Below the pieces are notes generated by a model. It searched no databases and was not told the DNA's origin. It saw only the letters and a list, made by a program, of their open reading frames with translations. From positions 4,158,401 through 4,222,400 of the forward strand of contig OW204004.1 of assembly GCA_934047225.1 (NCBI GenBank): 64,000 nt of DNA, read 5' to 3'. How positions within the stretch are numbered: the stretch's first letter is position 1; each line of letters begins with the position of its first letter. The position numbers and the translations under genes are program-made. This DNA is from Ypsolopha sequella (Eukaryota > Arthropoda > Insecta > Lepidoptera > Ypsolophidae). Of this stretch, positions 31,623 to 42,228 are shown piece after piece.

Positions 31623-31978
31623 ATATAGATCGAGGCGATAAGTAAAAGGTGGTATTATTGTCATGATGTTATTTATCTGAGGTGCTACATGTTCGTCTTA
31701 ATGTACGAAAGTGCGCGCTTAATTACCCGTGCATTGTCTTATATATTAATTGGTGCTTACATCACTACACGTTACCCTTTTTTTTTGAAAAAAAAAAATT
31801 AATAATTATAATCTAACAAAAAAAAATTTTTTTTTTTTACTTTTTACTTTTTCTATTTTATTTACCTTAACACTAAATAATTAACTTTAAATAAACCAAA
31901 AGCCTTCTGAATCGTAACATGATTCTACTAATTCAATACAAGTAAGTGCCTTAATATTAAGTGAATTAATTTCTTATT

Positions 31979-33454
31979 CTAATGGTAATAAGGTCGGGTT
32001 CGGTTCTTGTGTACCGTGACAGGCTTTCCATTTATGTTTACAATAACATTTGCTGTTTCGTCACTTATCACTGAATAAGGGCCTGTGTACACTGGGGTAA
32101 ACTTATTTCCGACCTCATTTTTAATCAATATTAAATCATTTTTTATATAATTAATTCCATTCGATTTCTCATCATATTTTAATTTACGCATTTGTTTACT
32201 ATGTATTAAATTTTCTCTAGCCAATTGACATGCTCTTTCTATTCTAAATTTTAATTCTAAGGGGTAATTGTCAAAGTTATACAATTTACTTACATTAGTG
32301 TTCCTTAAATTAGTTGGTAATAAACATTTTTTCCCAAATACTAGTTCAAAGGGTGTGTAATGAGTCTCAGTATGAACTGTAGTATTATAAGAAAATACCC
32401 AAAACGGTAACCAGGTACTCCATGCAAAAGGTTGATTGTTTGTTTGAATTCTCAGAAAGGCACCAAGTGCTTTATGTGAATTTTCTAATGACCCAATACT
32501 TTCATGATGGTAAGCAGTACTTGATAATTGCTCAATATGTAGCAGGTTGCAAACATCAGCCATTGTTTTATTGATAAATTCAGAACGTCTGTCGGTTGCA
32601 ATAATTCTTGGTACTCCGTACCTTAATAGAAATTTTTCGACGAAAGATTTTGCAACTGTGACCGAATCTTTTGTATGCAATGGGTAAGCCTCGGTATATT
32701 TCGTAAGTTAACACTGTATTGTCAAAATGTAACGAAAGTTAAAGTCAACTTTGTCTAATGGGCCAACTATATCAAGATAAATCTTTTCCAATGCTGAAGT
32801 TGCTGTACTAGTAATAGTTAAAGGTTGTTTAACATAATGGTTACTGTAGTTTTGGGTCTGACACTTATTACACTTCCTTACATAACTAATTACATCTTTC
32901 TCTATACCTGGCCAATAGTAGTACTGTTTAACATTATTTATCATACGCCGCATACCAGCGTGATCACTTGTTGGAAGCAAATGAAAATCATTTAATATTA
33001 TTTTCTTAGACTCATTGTCTACTATTCTTTGTACATTTTCTATAATTATAATTCTTGGACCGGACCAACATTTAGCTTCTTTTAATAACACTTTTATAAA
33101 ATCATCATTTATTGAATCTTTATTTAGAGCTAGCTCAACAATATTGTATTTTTTACACAACTGTACCAATTCCTTCAACAGTACGCCTCGCGTAACTGTC
33201 GATGAGGAAAATGGATTTAGATAAATAGTTCTCTTGGTAGATTCATATATGAAATTTACATTCATAGATAATTGTTGTTCTTTTATAAACTTGCGCAAGT
33301 CTTTATCAGTAGTTATTTTTAACTCAAAATCATTTTTATGTCGTTGTAATACCTCTACCACGCTCGGTTGATCAAGCCGCACGTGAATAGACGTACTATC
33401 ATTGTCCTTTGAGTCACTTAACTGCTCCTTTTTCTTCATTGACCTAATCATCAC
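31979..33454 (-). pseudogene. Ty3 integrase (split in two frames)
   Basis: The frame from 33454 holds a linker and then the zinc-binding part: LLPTSDHAGMRRMINNVKQ, YYYWPGIEKDVISYVRKCNK, CQTQNY (H...H...CxxC), followed by EKIYLDIVGPLDKVDFNFRY (first Asp). A frameshift near 32708 separates it from the second frame: RIIATDRRSEFINKTM (second Asp; the usual DxGxEF is DRRSEF), SSTAYHHESIGSLENSHKAL (Glu) and a tail with YTGPYSVI and KNRTRPYYH. The core order D-D-E is kept, but the frameshift breaks the protein. Confidence 0.8.
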
Positions 33455-34271
33455 ATACTAAACTTTCATGCATATTTTTCAAATCATCACTCGTAATGAT
33501 AATTCTCGAAAGACAATCGGCAACCGAATTCTCGGAACCTTTCACATATATTACGTCAAAATTATACTCTTCTAGCGCTAAACGAAACTTTGTTAAGCGG
33601 CTTGAAGGATTTGTCATATTAAAAAGATAGATCAATGGTTTATGATCTGTTTGAATAGTGAACTTTCGACCATACAAATAGGGTCTAAAATGCTTCACGC
33701 TCCATACAATAGACAAAAGTTCTTTTTCAATTATAGGATAATTTTTCTCCGCCTTGTTTAAACTACGACTTGCGTAGGCTATTGGCTTATCGTTGCTGTT
33801 GCTCAAAACTGAACCCAATGCATAGGAACTTGCGTCAGTTTTTAAAATAAACGTATTACTGCTAGAAAAATCAGGATAATCAAGAACCGGCGGATTAACC
33901 AAACAGTTTTTTAATGCATTAAATGAATCTTCACATTGTTTTGTCCATTTGAATTCAAAAATTTTTCTACATAAATAGTTTAACGGTACAGTAATTTGAC
34001 CGAAATGAGGAATGAATTTCCTGTAATAGTTTGCAAAAGCAACGAACCTTTTTATTTCTTCTACTGAGGTTGGTACTGGAAAATCGTTTAAAACTTTAAT
34101 TTTTTCAGGATCCGGCAGTATGCCTTCAGATGATATCACATGACCTAGATATAACACTTCCTTCTTAAGAAAATCACACTTATTTGGGTTTAGCTTCAGG
34201 TTTACAGTTCTTAATCGTTCAAACACAGCTAGGAGATTTTTATTATGACTTTCTAGGTTTCGACCTATCAC
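33444..34271 (-). pseudogene. Ty3 reverse transcriptase (3' half) and RNase H
   Basis: The frame starts just after the catalytic box (IGRNLESHNKNLLAVFERL) and shows LNPNKCDFLKKEVLYLGHVI, FVAFANYYRKFIPHFGQI, the RNase H entry LKTDASSYALGSVLSN (first Asp), KNYPIIEKELLSIVWSVKHF and FTIQTDHKPLIYLFNM, then VKGSENSVADCLSRI. The frame is open but N-terminally truncated, so it would not be active. It ends with a 10-base overlap into the integrase frame. Confidence 0.85.
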
Positions 34272-34285
34272 AATAAGGAAGTTTC

Positions 34286-34565
34286 CAATTATTTTAATTT
34301 ATTTTTAAACAATCATACTAAGTTTTCTTTAAAAGCCAGTGAAAGAATTTTTAAAATCGCTTCATAAATGACGAAGTTATGATTTTTTTTCTCTTCCGTT
34401 TCCAAACTGCAAGGCGCGCTGCCTGCCGACACGCGTGTGACGTCACGGCTTCCGCCCGACCCCCCGAGCGGGAGCTCGGCTTGGCGTTTGTTCGTTCATT
34501 AGCGTGTCGGCCGGACGGCGGCAGTCAGTTTCTGTTTAAATACTCGTCGTTTCGTTGCTATCAGT
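34286..34565 (+). promoter_or_regulatory. Upstream region of the THAP transposase
   Basis: A GC-rich CpG-containing stretch (34405-34530) precedes TTTAAATA (34537-34544, TATA-like), then ATCAGT at about 34559 (insect initiator-like TCAGT) and the ATG at 34566. The spacing is short, so the initiator call is tentative. The element's terminal repeat should lie near 34290, but I cannot identify its partner within the window. Confidence 0.45.
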
Positions 34566-36448
34566 ATGGATACAACTAAAAAAAAACATTATAAATACTG
34601 CATCGTGCCTATGTGCACAAACACAAGCATTACTACTCCCGGGAAACATTTTTTCAATGTGCCAAAGAAAAAGAAGATAAGAGATAAATGGTGCAAAGTT
34701 ATGAAGAGGAAAGAAACTTTATCGGATAAATCAGTAAGATATTGTTGCGAAGATCATTTCAATGTAAGTATTTAACTTGGGTTTGGTAGGTTAGGTACTG
34801 AATAATTTTGATAAAAACTGTCACACTTACTATACTGAACTAGAGATGGGAAAAAATATATCGATATATCGGGTTTATTGCACGAATAATTTTGGGAAAT
34901 CTGTAATTTTGCATTTATTTGCGTCTAATCATGTTTACGTCTGTTACATTTAGAGATGGGAAAAATGTTATCGATATTTTGATTTTATTATATGAATAAT
35001 TTTAAAACCTGTAATTTTGAATTTCCGGGAGGAGGTGCAGCTGGCACATTCAATGTTTTTCTATCGCTCCCAGTCTAGCATTTATTTGATTTTTAGATCG
35101 AGACTGATACTGAAAATTTTATGAGGCATCGACTTATGGGTGGCATACTGTTTCTGAAAAAACATGTTTTACCTCATAAGTTTGCTTGCCAAAGTAGCAA
35201 CAAAATTCTGCAACAACGGTCTGCTGTTGAAAAGCGGCGTCGAGCAGAGTATTATGAAAAAGTCCTTTCAAAGGATGTTCAAGCCTCTGTTGCCCAACAA
35301 CCCATTGAATTTATTGAATTCGTTCACAATAATGAGGAAATACCAGACTTTGAAGATCCTTTACCAATGGACAGTTTCGATGTGGAAATGGAATCCAGTG
35401 TTGAAATAAAAACAAAAAACAAGGGCATTCAAGTAAATATAAAAGATAAAAAAGCAGATAAAAGTTGTCAAACTAAATTCAGACAGAGTAACATTAAATT
35501 TACGGAAAAGAAAATACTTCAATGCGATGATATTAGTGAGGATACTACAGAAGCTTCTTCAGATAATGTTAGTCTGTCGAGCTCTTTCAGTGGAATGTCG
35601 TGTGACGAATTAGTGGAAAATTATACTAATAGTACGGTCAATAAGATTAAAAGTAACTCGCAGCTATATTTGGGGCTTTCTCAAGAAAATTACTTCTTAA
35701 TAGAGAGTCTAGTTAATAATGTAAAACGGCCTCAGATAGACATCCTAGTAGCTCTAAAGAAAATAAGATTAAATGACTCATATTCTCGATTGGCTATAGA
35801 TTTTTGGCTGCAGAAGGCTGCAATCGCCAAGATTATTCGAAAAACTTTGACACCATTAGCACATTTCATGAGAGAGTTGATATATTTTCCCGAAAAATCA
35901 GCTATAGAAGAAAATTTACCTTTGGCATTCCGAACTCGTTTCTCCAAAACACAAAGCATTATCGATTGTTTCGAAATTAGAATTCAACAACCAAGTAATG
36001 CAGTTCACCAGTCATTAACATGGTCTAATTACAAGGGATGCAACACGTTGAAATATCTTATTTCAGTAACACCGAACGGATTTATAAACTTCATATCTAG
36101 TGGTTATGGTGGAAGAGTGGACGACGCTACTTTATTCGAAGATTGTAAAATAATCGATAAGATACCCAAAGGGTTAACTATTTTGGCAGACAGGGGATTT
36201 AAGCATATCGCCCCTATAGTTGAAAAAAATGGATGTAGGCTTGTCAGACCACCAAGCGTCAAATCTGGTACAGTTTGTGACAAAGCAGACGTCATAGATA
36301 CAAAAAGGATTGCAGCTGTTCGAATCCATGTTGAAAGATCAATAGGAAGATTGCGAGATTTTAAAATGCTTGGACCACATGCATGTGTAAATGTGAAAAT
36401 GTTGCCTTATTTTGATGATATTGTATCTATAGGCTGTGGGTTAGTCAA
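34566..36448 (+). CDS. THAP-domain Harbinger-type (ISL2EU-like) transposase, two exons, 3' end cut off
   Basis: Exon 1 is 34566-34763 and exon 2 starts at 35097. The intron starts GTAAGT and ends TTTTTAG, and both exons are in phase 0. The start shows a THAP zinc finger: CIVPMCTNTS...W-C-K-V-M, then VRYCCEDHF. Exon 2 continues it and then has a basic/acidic linker, LVALKKIRLNDSYSRLA, and the catalytic part: IIDCFEIRIQQPSN (Asp), GYGGRVDDATLFED (Asp-Asp), ILADRGFKHI (Asp), and a Glu-bearing RIHVERSIGRLRDFKML. These are the DDE_Tnp_4 motifs of PIF/Harbinger and ISL2EU elements. The open frame passes into a LINE tail at 36449, which replaces the C-terminus. The second gene expected in ISL2EU elements is not in view. 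The lost end probably lies beyond the right edge of the window. Confidence 0.85.
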
Positions 36449-37267
36449 CTTCTTCTTCTTCTTCTTCTTGGTGGGCTCGGTTTCCGCACCTAGTCTCTTA
36501 CTTGGACCTTTGTGCGTGGAAAGTGTGGAGCTGGCTATTCCAGCCAGCCCAGCTCTCGCCAGAATCCCAAGAGGCGGCCTAGGTCGCCACAGGATTGTAA
36601 TTAGTTGTTGTCCCGTAATTAGCCCTACCATCATGCGAAGGTTCAGCCTATTGAGACGAAGTAGTTTCTTTGTCAGGCGACGGTCCACGGTTGGTAGAAC
36701 CGCTTTCGTCTGTCTGCAAGTTGTCATACTTGCCCATTGCTCAGCATGTTGAGAGCTGGTTCTCTCACGCAGCCAGGTTCGTATCTGGTTAAAGGGCAAG
36801 GGAACCAGTGGCTCAGCACCTACCGGTTCCATTTTTGCACCTTCCTTTGCCAGTTCATCTGCCGCGTCATTGCCCAGCGATCCGCTGTGTCCTTTTATCC
36901 ACTCGAGGGTGACTTTATTGTGTCGACTTACCTCTTCCAGTTGATTTAGACACTGTAGTATTAGCCCAGAGTTAACAATAGTCTTGCTTAGGGCTCGTAG
37001 TACCGCCGTGCTGTCAGAAAGTATACGAATGTTGAGGCCTTTAACTTCCCTTCTGAGCACCGCGCTTGTGGCCAGGATAATTCCTACGCATTCCGCTTGG
37101 AAAATCGTGTTGTGCTTACCCAAGGCTGTTGACCTGTGAATGTTAAGTTCAGCTGAGTACGCTCCGGCCCCAGTACCCACCTTTGTTTTGGATCCATCCG
37201 TATATATCCTTACCTCATGGATATTAGAGTGATCTGCTGTTTCCTCAAATAGTTGGACGTTGCTCTT
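36449..37267 (-). pseudogene. RNase H and C-terminus of the I/LOA-like LINE
   Basis: From 37267: EVRIYTDGSKTKVGTGAGA (first Asp), FQAECVGIILATSAVL (Glu), IRILSDSTAVLRAL (Asp) and WIKGHSGSLGNDAADELAKEG (His and last Asp). The RNase H quartet is intact. A C-terminal part follows (RLTKKLLRLNRLNLRMMVGL). The frame reads on into AAG repeats, which act as the 3' tail of the element. Confidence 0.85.
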
Positions 37268-39744
37268 CGTCCGAAGAATACACCAGTGCGAATAGCGATG
37301 ATGACTCTGATAGCGGTGTTTCGTTACGTGATCGCTTATTTTCTGTTTTTGATAGTAGTAATTATAAACATAATCTTAATATCGTACACATTAATGCCGA
37401 AAGTATACATGCTCACTACCCAGATATGTTAGCAGCGTTTAGCAATGTGCGTGTGGATGCAGTGTTCGTTTCCGAAACCGTATTGAAGCCTACACTACCG
37501 TCCACCATGTATAGCTTACCTGGATTTAGATTAATTCGAAATGACAGAATCGGTAAAGGCTGGGGAGGTGTTGCGATCTACCTTCGTGCAGACATTCCTT
37601 GTAAGGTTGTCAAGCAATCTCCTAATCCATACACTAAGTCAGCTGAATATCTGTTTATTGAGTTATATCTCCATCACACTAAGGTACTTCTGGGTGTCTT
37701 ATACAGTCCCTCCCTCAAGATTGACTACTTTGCTAATTTTGAATCTCTGCTTAATGAGTTAAGTCCTCTATATGATGACGTCATTGTTCTTGGTGATTTC
37801 AATACGTGTCTATTGAAAAACGATCATCGCTCCAAGCAACTTAATTCCATTGTTTCCTCATTAAATATGAAAATACTTCCTTTGTCTGCAACTCATTATA
37901 AGCCCCACTGTGTCCCATCTCTTCTGGATTTAATTATTGTCTCTAATCCCCCAAAAGTAGCCACTCATGGTCAGTTCACATCTCCTTTCTCATATCATGA
38001 TTTAATTTTCCTTTCGTATAAAGTACGCCCCCCCAAACATAAGCCCAAGTTTCTTCTTCTGCGGAGTTTCAAAGGGATAAATCTGGAGGCGCTTAGAGCG
38101 GAGGCATTGGCCATAGACTGGACTCCTGTTTTATGTTCTCAAACTGTAGATGCCAAGGTGCATAACTTTAATCAAATACTTATTTCTTTATTTGACAAAC
38201 ACGCACCAATTAAAAGAATTAAAGTCGAGCATCTGCCAGCTCCATGGCTCACACAGAACATACGAGATGCTATGGCGTTGCGAGACAAGGCCAAGCGTAA
38301 CTATAAAAAATGTCCTAGTGAAATTAATTTTGAAATTTACAAACAGTTGCGCAATCGCTGTACAAAGATGTGTAGAAACGCAAAGAGGCACCATATTCAC
38401 AAATCTGTCAATAATTATAGCCCTGCTCAGGTCTGGAAATTCTTAAAAACGCTCGGAATTGGTAAATCATCCGAAACCCATCCAGGGACTATTGATTTGA
38501 ATGCACTTAATCAGCATTTTTCTAAACCGCCTGTCTCCTTAGAAGACAAATTAAAAAACAAAACTCTCCTAAACCTTCGTAATAAGCCCAAACCCGACTG
38601 CGATCATTTTACCTTCAAGACTGTTTCTGAGTGTGACGTTAAGAGAGCAATTCTTTCTATTACTTCAAAGGCTGTGGGTGATGACAAAATTTGCTCTCAA
38701 ATGCTGCATCTTATACTAGATGAACTTTTACCTGTCCTAGCTGACGTTATCAACTGCTCCCTTGTCACCAGCTCATTCCCCACAGCCTGGAAAAATGCAC
38801 ATGTCATCCCTCTTCCAAAGACTACAAACCCTTCATCGTTTTCTGAGTATCGTCCAATTTCCATTCTTCCTATCCTTTCTAAAGTTCTTGAGTCTTTAGT
38901 CCACAACCAACTTTCCTATTTCCTATCTAAAAATAGTTTACTCAATCACTTTCAATCTGGATTTCGCCCAGGGCATAGCACCGTCACGGCACTCCTGAAA
39001 GTCTCCGATGATATAAGATTAGCTATTGACAATAAGAAACTGACTATACTCACACTATTGGATTTCAGTAGTGCATTTAACTGTGTAGACTTCGATGTAC
39101 TCCTTAGCATTCTTAGCTCTCTTAACGTATCTCCTCTTGTCACAGAATGGTTTGATACTTATTTAAGGGGTCGCCTGCAGTGCATACGCTCGGACGAGGT
39201 TTCCTCGGAGTGGTGCCAACTAACTGCTGGCGTACCTCAAGGTGGTGTCCTCTCTCCTCTCCTTTTTTCAATTTTTATAAATTCTGTTTCCAATGTTCTT
39301 TCTTCGAACTACCATCTTTACGCAGACGATTTACAACTCTACCGCCACTTTGACGTAACTGAGGCAAATATTGCTGTCTCAGAAATGAACAGCGATCTTT
39401 CAAACATTCACAGGTGGGCGGAGGCTTTCGGACTTTTGGTTAATCCCAAAAAATCTCAAGCCATTATTTTGGGTTGCAGATATATGACTAGCCTTCTCAA
39501 TCAAACGGTTATTCCACAAGTAGTTTATAACGATATCCCTATTGCCTACACTAAATCTGCAAAAAATTTGGGTGTCATATTTGATTGTAATCTGACGTGG
39601 GCTGCGCATATTAATGAGGTCAGCAGGAAAGTCTTTGCCACATTTCATTCTCTTAAGCGTCTCCAGAAATTTCTCCCCTTTGAAACTAAAGTTACTCTCG
39701 CACAATCTCTACTTTTGCCGATCATCAACTACGCTGATGTCTGT
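37268..39744 (+). pseudogene. LINE ORF2: endonuclease and reverse transcriptase (cut by BEL)
   Basis: This is the main polypeptide of the second LINE. Endonuclease: IVHINAESIHAHY, VFVSETVLKP, GGVAIYLRADIPC, VLGDFNTCLLKNDHRSK, LLDLIIVSN and a YHDLIF end where SDH is usual. Reverse transcriptase: AWKNAHVIPLPKTTNPSS, EYRPISILPILSKVLESLV, QSGFRPGHSTVTALLKV, LLDFSSAFNCVDFDVL (first Asp; AFN instead of AFD), AGVPQGGVLSPLLFSIF and the catalytic HLYADDLQLY. The frame is open from 37268 through the BEL border. The open frame's artificial end at 39786 is in the BEL LTR. Confidence 0.88.
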
Positions 39745-40017
39745 TGTAACCGCTGGCTACAGGAATGCAGGGCTGATGGGATTTGACACGGGAGAATTGT
39801 GGGAAACAATGTGGGTGCATATTATCACAGTTTATTCTGTGCCGGGGGCATAAATGGAATGTTCTAGGCGGCGGCGGTTCTAATTACCTACCCGCTATAG
39901 GTATTCGAGACCACAAAATATTTTTTGCCGGGAAAGGGGGCAAAATATGTAACCGGGTGAAAATGGACTGTAGTAAATCGACGGGGGCTGGTTCAGTAAC
40001 GGTTCGAAGGGCCAAAA
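39745..40017 (-). repeat. Extra LTR-end and leader piece beyond the 3' LTR
   Basis: 39745-39819 repeats the last 75 bp of the LTR. A 10-bp filler follows (TATTATCACA), and then 39830-40017 repeats the leader found at 57650-57837 exactly. The outer edge is a proper LTR terminus next to the TCTGT duplication, so this piece was part of the integrated DNA. Confidence 0.85.
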
Positions 40018-40436
40018 TGTAACCGCTGGCTACAGGAATGCAGGGCTGATGGGATTTGACACGGGAGAATTGTGGGAAACAATGTGGGTGCACTGACCTT
40101 GTTGTTTGTCTGGATTGTTGTTTTCGATGTTTTGGGCCGACGAATGCGCTGCTTGGCGTCACTCCTTGTTGAGTTGATTGAGCTGGCGCCTGTGCAGGGA
40201 TGTGCTGGATATCTTGGTTCGTGGAGTAATACACAGCACTGATATGATCACAAAATACGGTAGATACGCGAGATTGGTTGTGGCGGCGCGAATGTGTGCA
40301 CACACGTATCGTTCGGTCGACGGTTGCGGCGAAACAGACAGATGGCCAGCGCCCGCGCGCGCGCCTCGAGCCGGCGCGCGGGGGGAGACTAGCCGTCCGC
40401 GCATGCGCGTGGATTCGTCACGTTGTAGCGTGAACA
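40018..40436 (-). repeat. 3' LTR of the BEL element
   Basis: 419 bp. In minus sense it starts TGTTCACGCTACAACG and ends GCGGTTACA. It is identical by eye to 57838-58256. The pol stop codon lies inside it at 40418. Confidence 0.93.
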
Positions 40437-40751
40437 TCCTGGGGGGGCCGGGGCTGCGACTCCTCTTGAGCTGAATCCAACGGCAGCCTGGCTATCTTGA
40501 ACACAGGTCGTCGCAGCTTTCCATGGGCTGTGTCCAGATCCACAACTCGGATCACTCCATCCTTGCCAGGTATCGTGCGGAGAATTCTCCCCAACTTCCA
40601 TTGGAGCGGAGGCAGGTCATCCTCTTTGATGAGGACCAGTTCACCCACTTGAGGAGGGGAAGAAGGGGAGAGCCATTTGGAGCGGGTTTGCAGGGTATGG
40701 AGGTAGGATCTGGACCAGAGAGTCCAAAAGCGCTGAGAGAGCGCTTGAATG
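40418..40751 (-). CDS. BEL integrase C-terminal tail (last exon-like piece of pol)
   Basis: This is the end of pol, separated from the integrase core by the Ty3 insertion. The frame reads SQRFWTLWSRSYLHTLQ-type text, then GELVLIKEDDLPPLQWKLGR, IRVVDLDTAHGKLRRPVFKI and a Pro-rich end. It is in frame with 45834 after removal of the Ty3 element and one AGTT. This basic beta-rich tail is the usual target-interacting end of BEL integrases. The stop codon is supplied by the LTR. Confidence 0.85.
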
Positions 40752-40755
40752 AGTT

Positions 40756-41273
40756 TGTAGGCTACTTATCCAATTACATATTTATTTACATATAAATAAT
40801 TACATATAATAATATAAGAACACATTTTATACCTATATAATACATACATAAATACACACAGATACTTTAACCTAGTACTTACCTTACCCGGCGACGCGTA
40901 GTGTACCTCCTGTTCTGTAGAATGGAAATGCGCATTCTACGAGGCTGCGCCGGCGACCGCGTGGCCGCGGCCGTCGGCCGTCGGCCACCCCACCGCTCGC
41001 CAGTCGAGAAACTTCCTTCGCGCGGAACGCACGCCTCTCGCTTGCTTATCACGCTTACGCAAATACGCATTCTTGCATGTGAGCTTATTTACTAAGTGCT
41101 GTGACTATCATATACTTCATCCTGTGTCTATCTTCCATTATACTCCATTCTGCTTGCTTATCTATTGGCAATAAACTGGATTACGTGTTACGTGTACAGG
41201 ACTTTCAACTGATTCCTTACCTCGGATCCTGTAAGTACCTGCACCCTACAATAATTCATCCGGACCCCCTAAA
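40756..41273 (+). repeat. 5' LTR of the Ty3 element
   Basis: It starts TGTAGGCTAC and ends CCCCCTAAA. A GC-rich block (40930-41010) lies in the middle and an AATAAA occurs at about 41170. Promoter and polyadenylation functions are expected here. The short GC-rich open frames are not genes. Confidence 0.94.
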
Positions 41274-41274
41274 C

Positions 41275-41285
41275 TGGTGACCCCG
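41275..41285 (+). promoter_or_regulatory. Primer-binding site TGGTGACCCCG
   Basis: It lies one base after the LTR and is where a host tRNA 3' end would prime minus-strand DNA synthesis. The same core occurs at 14035-14052 (minus). Confidence 0.85.
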
Positions 41286-41331
41286 CACTTTGGACTAAGG
41301 TACGCACCTACCCATTATTTTTGGAAGAAAG

Positions 41332-42228
41332 ATGGCGGGAGATAATGTCGATCCACCGAACAACAACGGCCCGCCCGGCAACACAAGCGCAGAGCGCGTT
41401 TCCACTGTTTCACCCGGCACGTCATCGGAAGTTTACAGAGTCGGAGTTCGTGTTCCACCGTTTTGGCCAGAAAAACCGCATATTTGGTTCGCACAATTGG
41501 AGGCACAGTTTATAATTTCTGCAATCAAATCTGACGAAACCAAGTTTTACCACGTGACGTCACAACTTGAGCCCCGCTATGCAAATATGATAGATGACCT
41601 GATCGCAAATCCCCCGGCAACGAACAAGTATGCAACGTTTAAAGACGAATTGATAAAGCGTGTGTCGGCCACAAATCAGGAGAAGGTCGAGCAACTAATG
41701 AAACATGAGGAGTTAGGAGACAGGAAGCCGTCCCAGTTTCTAAGGCAGCTGCAACACCTCGCCGGACCTGGTATGCCCGACCATTTTATCAAAACTGTTT
41801 GGACAAGCCGGTTACCTAACAGCATCCAAACGATCGTCGCTTCCCAGGCAAAGGCGTCCCTCACGGAACTTGCAGAGCTGGCAGATAGAATCCATGATAT
41901 CGTGCCCTACAATCCCAGAGTAGCAGCCGTCTCATCTCCGACACCCGGAAGTTCGTTCGACGCGATGGCAATACAAATATGCGAACTGACCAGGCAAGTC
42001 CAGAACCTGACTGCAAAAGTAGACTCTATGGCATCAACTTCCAGATCCCGATCCAAGAGTAGGACTCATCAACAACAGCGCCTGCGAGAACGTTCAGCAT
42101 CAACGAGAAGTCAGTCCAGCTACCGGAAATTCCCAGAATGTTGGTACCATGCCAAGTTCGGCAATAAAGCCAAAAAGTGTGTCCGACCCTGTGACTACAG
42201 AGCGGAAAACTATCAAGGCGGTCGTTAA
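41332..42228 (+). CDS. Ty3 gag
   Basis: This 298-residue structural protein forms the particle around the element RNA. It has an N-terminal region with [20 protein letters not shown], the capsid-type start common in arthropod Ty3 gags, then [20 protein letters not shown], a Ser/Arg-rich stretch and a C-terminal [18 protein letters not shown]. This last motif replaces the classical CCHC knuckle in this group. The ATG is 58 bp after the LTR. The stop TAA at 42226-42228 overlaps the next ATG (TAATG), so pol follows in another frame. The frame is intact. Confidence 0.9.
   Translation: MAGDNVDPPNNNGPPGNTSAERVSTVSPGTSSEVYRVGVRVPPFWPEKPHIWFAQLEAQFIISAIKSDETKFYHVTSQLEPRYANMIDDLIANPPATNKYATFKDELIKRVSATNQEKVEQLMKHEELGDRKPSQFLRQLQHLAGPGMPDHFIKTVWTSRLPNSIQTIVASQAKASLTELAELADRIHDIVPYNPRVAAVSSPTPGSSFDAMAIQICELTRQVQNLTAKVDSMASTSRSRSKSRTHQQQRLRERSASTRSQSSYRKFPECWYHAKFGNKAKKCVRPCDYRAENYQGGR

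Larger units (their letters stand above)
26187..31624 (+). mobile_element. I-like LINE remnant (plus), split by a BEL element
   Basis: The pieces are the end of the endonuclease (26187-26338: WRPNGLDLTIVSPSIAL, then DDPLGSYHLPTIT), the linker and reverse transcriptase (29440-30860) and RNase H (31138-31622). This order, with RNase H after the reverse transcriptase, is that of I/R1-type LINEs. The BEL insertion at 26339-29408 duplicated CTGAT. The element is decayed, with many stops. Its 3' end is cut at 31624 by a Ty3 LTR fragment. Confidence 0.75.
31625..34285 (-). mobile_element. Ty3-type element, 5'-truncated (minus)
   Basis: The 3' LTR fragment (31625-31769, starting TGTAGTGATG in minus sense) is preceded by a poly-purine A9GGGTAAC tract. 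Then come integrase (31979 to about 33100) and RNase H/reverse transcriptase (33444-34271). The 5' part (gag, protease, first half of the reverse transcriptase including the catalytic Asp pair) is absent: the sequence starts near 34285 just after where the YxDD box should be. It borders the THAP transposon on the right. Confidence 0.8.
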
